NCBI GenBank assembly: GCA_029938185.1
Contig: JAOZVK010000139.1
Span: forward strand, 1-11,455
Length of the DNA: 11,455 bases
Direction: 5' to 3'
Source: Bacteroidales bacterium
GTDB taxonomy: Bacteria; Bacteroidota; Bacteroidia; Bacteroidales; JAOZVK01
Numbering within the stretch: the stretch's first letter is position 1; every line of letters starts with the position of its first letter. The notes below the pieces were generated by a model. The model made no database searches, had not been told where the DNA came from, and worked only from the letters and a program-made list of their open reading frames with translations. This document shows positions 6,680 through 11,455 of the stretch, in pieces. The position numbers and the translations under genes were made by a program.

Positions 6680-7144
6680 ATGTTTGATATAAATTTACTT
6701 AAATATCTAAAAAGCTTGAAAGTTAAAAAAATTAAGCAAAGTAAATATATTTTTGACATAATACGAAAAAAATATATAAAATTAACTCCTGAAGAAAGTG
6801 TAAGACAAAGTTTTATACAATTCCTAATTAAAGAAAAAAACTATAAAAAAAGTTTGTTTAGAGTTGAAATACAATTAGAGATTAATAAAAAAATACTTCG
6901 TCCTGATATTGTTATCTACGACAAATTTGGAAAAGCTGTTATGGTTGTTGAATGTAAAGCTCCCAATATAAATATTGATAGTAATGCTATTGAACAAATA
7001 AAAAGATATAATTTGATTTTAAAAGTTAAAAATCTAATTATTGTTAATGGATTAAAATGTATAGTATTAAAATATGACAATCATTGTAACGATTTTATTA
7101 CTCGTAATGAAATCCCAGATTACAGCGAACTTATGAATTGTTAA
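6680..7144 (+). CDS. Standalone HsdR N-terminal-domain protein (PD-(D/E)XK nuclease fold)
   Basis: This 154-aa protein resembles the N-terminal nuclease-like domain of type I restriction R subunits (HSDR_N_2 type). It contains only that domain: no helicase motifs, and no hsdM or hsdS nearby. YIFDIIRKKYIKLTPEESVRQSFIQFLI (23-50) is the family's conserved leading helix region. The core nuclease residues appear as RPDIVIYD (D76) and VVECKAP (E91, K93), giving a complete D...ExK set, with E63 as a possible further metal ligand. TRNEIPDYSELM ends the protein. It has its own promoter and converges on the gene at 7276-8130. Single-domain relatives are widespread in Bacteroidota and their role is not established. 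Since restriction modules are absent, I do not call it a restriction enzyme. A nucleic-acid repair or housekeeping role is possible but unproven. Confidence 0.85.
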   Translation: MFDINLLKYLKSLKVKKIKQSKYIFDIIRKKYIKLTPEESVRQSFIQFLIKEKNYKKSLFRVEIQLEINKKILRPDIVIYDKFGKAVMVVECKAPNINIDSNAIEQIKRYNLILKVKNLIIVNGLKCIVLKYDNHCNDFITRNEIPDYSELMNC

Positions 7145-7151
7145 AAAAAGC

Positions 7152-7266
7152 GGCTACATGTATAGTATTGGACATTATTTTATTTTTGACAAGATTTACA
7201 GGATTGATTTTTATCCTGTTACGAAATACTTGATAAACAAGACTGTCCAACTTCTGACGGGTAGCC
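7152..7266. repeat. Family A MITE, copy A1, with 8-bp target duplication
   Basis: A 115-bp element begins GGCTACATG and ends GGGTAGCC. The inverted ends extend imperfectly for about 23 bp, with GGCTAC outside and TTGGACA inside in each arm. It is flanked directly by AAAAAAGC at 7144-7151 and again at 7267-7274, a perfect 8-bp target duplication. The middle contains GACAAGATTTACAGGAT and a matching ATCCTGT that can form a hairpin. It is inserted in the short space between two convergent genes and has no coding capacity. About 85% identical by eye to copy A2. Confidence 0.85.
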
Positions 7267-7275
7267 AAAAAAGCT

Positions 7276-8130
7276 TTATTTTTTATCTCTCAAATTATTT
7301 GGATAGTCAGTTATTATTCCATCAACACCAAGATTGATTAGTTTTAATGCTTTTAATGAATCATTTACAGTGTATAAATTTATTTTCTTACCCATCTTGT
7401 GAATTTTGTCAATAACTCTTTTGGTTGCAAATGGATAGTTAAAACTTATTTCCTTTACATAATCATAATCTTCTAAACTATTGGTATTTATGGTTAGGTC
7501 ATAAAAAAATGGAAGTAAAGGTAAGTCACCTACAAATAGTTTGTGTAGTTCAACAATAGGATCTATTTCGTGAACTTTCTCCAATGCTTTGTCATTAAAT
7601 GAATGTACTATTACCCAACTATAAGCTGAGTATTTTTTTATTAAATCAATAGTTCTTCTTTCAATTCCTTGATAATACTCATTACCTGCTTTTATTTCGA
7701 TAACTAAAACTGTTTTTCCATCTATTAATTTAAGTACTTGCTCTAATGTGGGAACTTTTTCGTTTTTAAATTTTTCATCAAATTTTACACCAGCACTATA
7801 TTTTAGTATTTCGTTGTAATTTAAATCTTTAACAATCCCCTTTCCATCGGTTGTTCTGTCTAATGTTTTATCGTGTAATACAATTACTACAGAATCCTTT
7901 GTTTGTTGAATATCTATTTCAACCCTATCAATTTTATATTCCATTGCTTTTTTAATTGATGCTAAAGTATTTTCAGGAGCCAATCCGGCTGCACCTCTGT
8001 GTCCTGTAACAACAATTTTTTTAGAATTTATTTTTGTACTTCCTGAATAATAAATAGGTGAAATTGTAAAAAATACATAAATAAAAATAATTAATACTAT
8101 TGATAGTGTTATTGTTATCTTTTTTTTCAT
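7276..8130 (-). CDS. Membrane-anchored glycerophosphodiester phosphodiesterase
   Basis: Predicted to hydrolyse glycerophosphodiesters to glycerol 3-phosphate and an alcohol (EC 3.1.4.46), outside the cytoplasmic membrane. The 284-aa protein starts with a basic stretch and a hydrophobic helix (about 4-24, KKKITITLSIVLIIFIYVF) that acts as signal anchor or uncleaved signal; no lipobox is seen. The GDPD TIM-barrel domain covers about 39-281. H44-R45-G46, PENT (52-55), E71-I-D73 for metal binding and the catalytic H86-D87 are all present, as are the later VPTLEQVL, VIEIKAG, and the closing NLYTVND and GVDGIITDYP motifs. Substrate range within the family cannot be read from sequence; the symbol glpQ/ugpQ is not justified. 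It is transcribed away from the NlpC-like gene and converges on the HsdR-N gene. Confidence 0.9.
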   Translation of the reverse strand: MKKKITITLSIVLIIFIYVFFTISPIYYSGSTKINSKKIVVTGHRGAAGLAPENTLASIKKAMEYKIDRVEIDIQQTKDSVVIVLHDKTLDRTTDGKGIVKDLNYNEILKYSAGVKFDEKFKNEKVPTLEQVLKLIDGKTVLVIEIKAGNEYYQGIERRTIDLIKKYSAYSWVIVHSFNDKALEKVHEIDPIVELHKLFVGDLPLLPFFYDLTINTNSLEDYDYVKEISFNYPFATKRVIDKIHKMGKKINLYTVNDSLKALKLINLGVDGIITDYPNNLRDKK

Positions 8131-8182
8131 ATGAGTAGTGTATTAAAACATAAATTTATTAAGTTTATAAATGTAATAATTC

Positions 8183-8231
8183 GACAGGATTTACAGGATA
8201 TTTTAAACATGTAAATCCTGTAAATCTTGTC
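8183..8231. repeat. GACAGGATTTACAGGAT hairpin repeat
   Basis: GACAGGATTTACAGGAT (8183-8199) is followed after a 15-nt loop by ATCCTGTAAATCTTGTC (8215-8231), a 17-bp stem with one mismatch. Related sequence occurs inside family A copies A1 and A2 (GACAAGATTTACAGGAT... ATCCTGT). It lies about 53 nt upstream of the phosphodiesterase start. Short GATTTACAGGAT-type repeats are frequent in intergenic DNA of many Bacteroidota; the function is unknown. Confidence 0.7.
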
Positions 8232-8533
8232 TAAATAATACTAAAGAAACTTATGACTTGTTTCAGTAGGGTTAATTATTATACATAAAACTTTCAATGC
8301 AAATATATAAAATATAATTGTAATCAAAATAATTTTTACTGGTTACTTATTCAATTTTTTGGATTTTTGAGTTTTTTTATGTTATTTTGGAAAAGATAAT
8401 TTTATTGTTGTAGAATGTCAGTCGATTAGGTGAAGGGAATGAGTTTGAGTGTAAATAAACTCTGAGAGCATCCTTTTTTACTTTCACTTAACTAAGGTTT
8501 TCTAACTTAAAAAGGTAACTTAAATCAATTAAT
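8232..8533. other. Divergent spacer with a possible structured leader
   Basis: No gene is evident. The part 8420-8480 can form a nested hairpin: GAGTTT with AAACTC around a 10-nt loop, flanked by AAGG...CCTT and an outer GTGAA...TTCAC. It lies 50-110 nt upstream of the NlpC-like gene, so it could be a structured 5' leader. A CTGAGAG string is present but the rest of a TPP riboswitch is not. No clear TAnnTTTG box was found for the downstream gene. 8232-8400 shows nothing else. Confidence 0.35.
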
Positions 8534-8986
8534 ATGAATTATATTAAAAATAAACACATCACTATTCCCCTTTGGTTTTTTGATATTAAATATAATAATA
8601 AAATTACACCTGACGAAAAAAAGTATAATCTAATTGAAACAGGTTCAAATTGTCAAGTTTTTGCTTACGAATTACTAAGATATAATAAATTATTTGTACC
8701 AAATTACAGATCAAGCGAATTATGGAGTGATATAGAATATTCAAGAATAATATTTACTAACTTTAAACCATTAGATATACTTTTTTTTAATAAAACAGAT
8801 AAGCCATTTGGTGCACATCTTGGAGTTTATATTGGCAACGATAATATAGTACATAATTCTAAAAAGATTGGAAAACCAATAGTTTGGAAAATAGGTGAAT
8901 TTTTAATGAAATCAGAATATAAAGTGTTTATTGGTGGTAAACGTTTTCAAAAAACTATAAAATATGTCGAAGACCTTAATTCGTAA
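8534..8986 (+). CDS. NlpC/P60-like hydrolase domain protein
   Basis: The 150-aa protein has a papain-like NlpC/P60 arrangement: a nucleophile Cys at the start of a helix in GSNCQVFAYELLR (C40), then PLDILFF (79-85, the usual PGDLVFF position), and the catalytic His in GAHLGVYIGNDNIVHNS (H95), with H107/N108 as the likely third residue. NlpC/P60 enzymes usually cut peptidoglycan stem peptides, but related members act on other amides. There is no signal peptide or membrane segment, so it would be cytoplasmic or exported by another route. The last residues KYVEDLNS are encoded by sequence that matches the end of the family C repeat (8960-8978), so the natural C-terminus may have been altered by that insertion. 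Codon use is very AT-rich. The fold call is moderate; the substrate is unknown. Confidence 0.65.
   Translation: MNYIKNKHITIPLWFFDIKYNNKITPDEKKYNLIETGSNCQVFAYELLRYNKLFVPNYRSSELWSDIEYSRIIFTNFKPLDILFFNKTDKPFGAHLGVYIGNDNIVHNSKKIGKPIVWKIGEFLMKSEYKVFIGGKRFQKTIKYVEDLNS
8960..8978 (-). repeat. Family C end inside the 3' end of the NlpC-like gene (C9)
   Basis: AAATATGTCGAAGACCTTA matches the family C end AAATAGGTCGAAGACCTTA at 18 of 19 positions, in the orientation with the AAGGTC end facing right. It is in frame in the coding region and contributes most of the last seven codons before the TAA at 8984. Interior element sequence to its left is not recognisable. Confidence 0.5.
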
Positions 8987-9021
8987 TTTATAATTAGTCA
9001 TTTCCTTACTTAAGAATATTG

Positions 9022-9138
9022 GGCTACACGTTTAGTATTGGACATTATTTTATTTTTTGACAGGGATTTACAGGATTGATTTTTATCCTATTATGAAACA
9101 CCTGATAAACATCACCGTTCAACTTTACATAGGTAGCC
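9022..9138. repeat. Family A MITE, copy A2, with 8-bp target duplication
   Basis: A 117-bp element begins GGCTACACG and ends GGTAGCC, about 85% identical by eye to A1 across its whole length. It is flanked directly by GAATATTG at 9014-9021 and again at 9139-9146, a perfect 8-bp target duplication. The insertion ends 23 nt upstream of the Omp85 start codon, so the element separates that gene from its ancestral upstream region. It contains an in-frame ATG (9057) that falsely extends the downstream reading frame. TATTTTTTG inside it is one base off the TAnnTTTG spacing. Confidence 0.88.
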
Positions 9139-9161
9139 GAATATTGTATCACATACAAAAA

Positions 9162-10859
9162 ATGAACAAACGGTATACAATGCTGTTAATTTTTTTATTT
9201 TCTTTTATTAATATCTTTTCTCAAAAAAAAAGCTATACTTTAAACTATATAATAAATGACTCGGTAGTACTTAAAAAAAAATTAAATAAGAGACTTTTAG
9301 AAAAAATAAAAGATACTAATAGGATTAATGATAGGATAAACAACTTTATAAATAAACTGCAAAGTAGCGGATATTTAGAGCTTAGAATTGATAGTTTGTT
9401 AAAAATAAAACATAACTATATCTGTTATTTGAGCTTTGGGAATCAATATTTTTATTCAAAAATATCTTTTGAAAATATCGACAAAAAAATCCTTAAAAAA
9501 CTAAGAATAAAAAGCTCGTACTTTGAAAAAAAAGCTTTTAATTATTTTTATATAGAAAAAATAAAGCAAAAAATAATAAACTATTATGAAAATAATTCCT
9601 TTCCGTTTGCTAAAATAGAAACTCCTAAATTTAGAATTAATGATAATAAAATTGATGCTACCTATAATATTGTTAAAGGAAGCAAAATAATAATTAAAGA
9701 TATTATTGTAAAAGGAAGTGCAGGTGTTTCTAAAAGCTTTATCGAAAATTATATTGATATAAAAACAGGTGAAAAATATAATGAAGAAAAAATAAAAAAA
9801 ATAGATAACAAAATTGATAATCTTAATTTTCTTGCAAGTATTAAATCAAGTCAAATTGAGTTTTTTAAACAATATGCAAAACTATACTTGTATATAAATG
9901 AAAAAAAATCTAATAGTTTTAGCGGAATTGTAGGTTTTTCGACAAAAAACGAAAATGATAAATTAATGTTTACAGGAAATATTAAATTATCATTACGAAA
10001 TGTATTTCATAAAGGCGAAAATATTAATTTATATTGGGATAAAACTCTTGAAAATAATCAAAGTATAAAAATTAGTTTTGCTCATCCTTATTTGTTTTCT
10101 TCGCTTTTTGGTATTAATTTAAAGTTCAAATTTTTTAAAATTGATAGCTCCTATCTAAAATTTAATTATAATTTAGGAATTAATTATCAGTTAAATACCA
10201 ACGAATTTTTTGAATTTTTTGTTGATTATGAATATTCAGCTGTTTTATTGAAAGATGAAATTACAAATAATAATATTGAAAATTATAAAGCACAACTATA
10301 TGGTGTAAAATATAGTATAGAAAGATTGGATTACAAACTAAATCCACAAAAAGGTTATTCGATAGGATTGCAAATAAGTGGGGGAAACAGAACAGCTAAA
10401 ACAAATGATAAACAAAACAAAATAAAAGCAAAATCAATATTTCAGTTCTATATTCCCATTGCTAATAGTTTTGTAGTAAGGCTAAAAACTTATAATGCAT
10501 TTATGTATACCAAAGATTCTTTGTATTACAACGAACTATTTCAGATTGGAGGCTTAAATTCAATACGTGGTTTTGATAGTAACTCAATAAAAGCATCAGC
10601 TTTTACAATAAACACATTAGAATTAAGATATATTTTAGATAAAAATTCTTCTATATATGCTTTTTATGATATGGCTTATTATGAAAAAAAAACAAATAAT
10701 AAATTAGTTACAGATATACCTTTTGGTTTTGGAATTGGATTTAATATAAATACAAAGTCTGGAATATTTTCATTTAATTATTCTTTGGGCAAACAATTTG
10801 ATAATAAACTGAAATTGAATAACACAAAAGTACATTTTGGATATATAACAATTTTTTAA
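9162..10859 (+). CDS. Short Omp85/BamA-TamA family outer-membrane protein
   Basis: Predicted outer-membrane beta-barrel of the Omp85 superfamily. The 565-aa protein starts at ATG 9162 with a signal peptide (MNKRYTMLLIFLFSFINIFSQ, cleavage near residue 20). The frame is open back to an ATG at 9057, but that codon and most of the extra 35 codons lie inside MITE A2 and would bury the signal peptide, so 9162 is preferred (9180 is an alternative). Two POTRA-like modules are visible at about 85-172 and 173-247 (IIIKDIIVKG, then LNFLASIKSSQIEF). The barrel follows, with the family signature GGLNSIRGFDS (R469-G470-F471), and ends in a terminal Phe. It is much shorter than canonical BamA with five POTRA domains, so it is probably a TamA-like or specialised paralogue rather than the essential BamA. 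Its stop codon is the first three bases of repeat C7. Confidence 0.85.
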   Translation: MNKRYTMLLIFLFSFINIFSQKKSYTLNYIINDSVVLKKKLNKRLLEKIKDTNRINDRINNFINKLQSSGYLELRIDSLLKIKHNYICYLSFGNQYFYSKISFENIDKKILKKLRIKSSYFEKKAFNYFYIEKIKQKIINYYENNSFPFAKIETPKFRINDNKIDATYNIVKGSKIIIKDIIVKGSAGVSKSFIENYIDIKTGEKYNEEKIKKIDNKIDNLNFLASIKSSQIEFFKQYAKLYLYINEKKSNSFSGIVGFSTKNENDKLMFTGNIKLSLRNVFHKGENINLYWDKTLENNQSIKISFAHPYLFSSLFGINLKFKFFKIDSSYLKFNYNLGINYQLNTNEFFEFFVDYEYSAVLLKDEITNNNIENYKAQLYGVKYSIERLDYKLNPQKGYSIGLQISGGNRTAKTNDKQNKIKAKSIFQFYIPIANSFVVRLKTYNAFMYTKDSLYYNELFQIGGLNSIRGFDSNSIKASAFTINTLELRYILDKNSSIYAFYDMAYYEKKTNNKLVTDIPFGFGIGFNINTKSGIFSFNYSLGKQFDNKLKLNNTKVHFGYITIF

Positions 10860-11041
10860 GGTCTTTGAGCTTTTTATAGTTGCTTACGCATTAGTATAAA
10901 GACGACATAATCAAGAGGTTATGAATAGGTGAATATCGAAAAACTTTTGTAACAGTACTTAAAAGTAAAATTTTTAACCTAATTTAGTATAACGGTACTT
11001 ATTAAAATGCGTAAGCAATATTAAATAGGTCGAAGCCCTTA
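10857..11041. repeat. Inverted pair of family C ends, copies C7 and C8
   Basis: The left end TAAGGTCTTTGAGCTTTTTA then TAGTTGCTTACGCA (from 10857) faces the right end TGCGTAAGCAATATTAAATA then GGTCGAAGCCCTTA (to 11041). Between them AAAAACTTTTGTAACAGTAC (about 10939-10958) matches the right part of C1, and its own reverse complement is approximated just beyond. This may be two head-to-head elements sharing a right end, or one 185-bp palindromic version. It fills most of the space between the Omp85 stop and the mazG start (27 nt further on). Confidence 0.75.
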
Positions 11042-11068
11042 GTTTTTATTGACACTTCAACTTTAATT

Positions 11069-11398
11069 ATGGCAACATTAATAGAAAATCCGGTTTTAAA
11101 AGATTATCAAAATTATATTAAAGATATTTGTAAAGAGCGTGGGTGGGATAAAAATAGTCATCTTGAGTTATTTCTACTATTTTCAGAAGAAATTGGCGAA
11201 TTGGCAAGAGCAATAAGAGACCACGAGGGGCTTTATGTTGAAAAAAATAGAACAAGAAATAAAGCCGAACTTGAAAGCGAATTTGCAGATGTTTTTGCAT
11301 ATCTATTGGATTTGGCAAACTATTTTGATATAGATATGGAAACAGCATTTAGAAATAAAGAAAAAAAAAATGCAAAACGTGTATGGTCAAGTAAATAA
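11069..11398 (+). CDS. MazG-like nucleotide pyrophosphohydrolase
   Basis: The 109-aa single-domain all-alpha NTP pyrophosphohydrolase belongs to the MazG/dUTPase-like superfamily. It is predicted to split an (d)NTP or related nucleotide to the monophosphate and pyrophosphate, with Mg2+. The metal-binding pattern EExxE is present as SEEIGELARAI (E40, E41, E44), with ESEFADVFAYLL (E71, D74) as the ExxD second half. KNAKRVW near the C-terminus is also typical. It is half the size of two-domain MazG, as in the integron-type or house-cleaning short forms; the substrate is not predictable. The start ATG gives MATLIENPVLKDYQ, and repeat C8 ends 27 nt upstream. The stop is followed after 4 nt by an octamer tandem repeat. 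Confidence 0.8.
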   Translation: MATLIENPVLKDYQNYIKDICKERGWDKNSHLELFLLFSEEIGELARAIRDHEGLYVEKNRTRNKAELESEFADVFAYLLDLANYFDIDMETAFRNKEKKNAKRVWSSK

Positions 11399-11402
11399 GA
11401 TA

Positions 11403-11455
11403 TTCAATGGTTCAATGGTTCAATGGTTCAATGGTTCAATGGTTCAATGGTTCAA
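11403..11455. repeat. Tandem octamer repeat (TTCAATGG), open at the window edge
   Basis: At least 6.6 uninterrupted identical copies of TTCAATGG begin 4 nt after the mazG stop and continue past the end of the window. The 8-nt unit is not a multiple of three; on the plus strand it stays open in all frames, reading a repeated MVQWFNGS-type octapeptide, while the minus strand has TGA in every frame. No start signal is seen, so non-coding satellite-like DNA is the simplest reading. Confidence 0.95.

Noticed and set aside
6680..7144. Type I restriction-modification locus
   Set aside because: Only the small N-terminal-type domain is present; there is no helicase region, no methyltransferase and no specificity subunit in the window.
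8420..8480. TPP riboswitch, because of a CTGAGAG string near a GG-rich arm
   Set aside because: The required second half (ACCTGAT...TAATGCCAGCGTAGGGA-like) is missing, and the downstream gene has no link to thiamine.
9057..9161. ATG at 9057 as start of the Omp85-family protein
   Set aside because: This codon and most of the segment lie within MITE A2; the signal peptide begins at 9162, so the upstream part is read-through of the inserted element.
299..11041. CRISPR array, because of many copies of one short palindromic repeat
   Set aside because: Copies are scattered, occur in both orientations, are spaced irregularly around genes, and no cas gene is present.

Overview
The window looks like chromosomal DNA of an AT-rich member of the Bacteroidota. 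Three things point there: the order and lengths of a sdhC-sdhA-sdhB succinate dehydrogenase/fumarate reductase operon with a single five-helix cytochrome b subunit; a short AMP nucleosidase (257 aa) and a standalone HsdR-N-type nuclease-fold protein of kinds often seen in that phylum; and TAnnTTTG-type -7 boxes with no clear Shine-Dalgarno sequences. The genus cannot be told from the sequence.

Layout. 1-588 holds repeats and no gene. 589-1287 (-) is trmB. 1288-1612 is a spacer with two repeat copies and the terminator of the sdh operon. 1613-5413 (-) is sdhC-sdhA-sdhB. 5557-6330 (-) is AMP nucleosidase. 6331-6679 holds two repeats and a promoter. 6680-7144 (+) is the small HsdR-N protein, which converges on a membrane-anchored glycerophosphodiester phosphodiesterase at 7276-8130 (-). 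8131-8533 is a divergent spacer with hairpins. 8534-8986 (+) is an NlpC/P60-like hydrolase, 9162-10859 (+) a short Omp85/BamA-family outer-membrane protein, and 11069-11398 (+) a MazG-type pyrophosphohydrolase. An octamer tandem repeat runs off the right edge. Apart from the sdh operon, the genes are ordinary and do not form one pathway.

The most interesting content is between the genes. Family C is a MITE/ERIC-like element of about 95-120 bp. Its end reads TAAGGTCTTCGACCT followed by ATTTAATGTTGCTTACGC, and the first 15 bases contain a 5-bp-stem mini-palindrome. About ten such ends occur in 11.4 kb. The AAGGTC end nearly always abuts a start or stop codon. Family C fills almost the whole sdhC-sdhA spacer and part of the sdhA-sdhB spacer, provides or touches the stop codons of sdhB and the Omp85 gene, and has one end inside the 3' end of the NlpC-like gene. 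The mini-palindrome shows compensatory changes between copies.

Family A is an unrelated MITE family of 115-126 bp with GGCTAC/GTAGCC ends. Two copies have perfect 8-bp target duplications and the third has a degraded one. One copy lies just upstream of the Omp85 gene and creates a false upstream start codon. A long imperfect palindrome (2533-2625), an isolated GACAGGATTTACAGGAT hairpin and the octamer tract complete the repeat content. No defence system, CRISPR array, intact transposase, tRNA or rRNA was seen.
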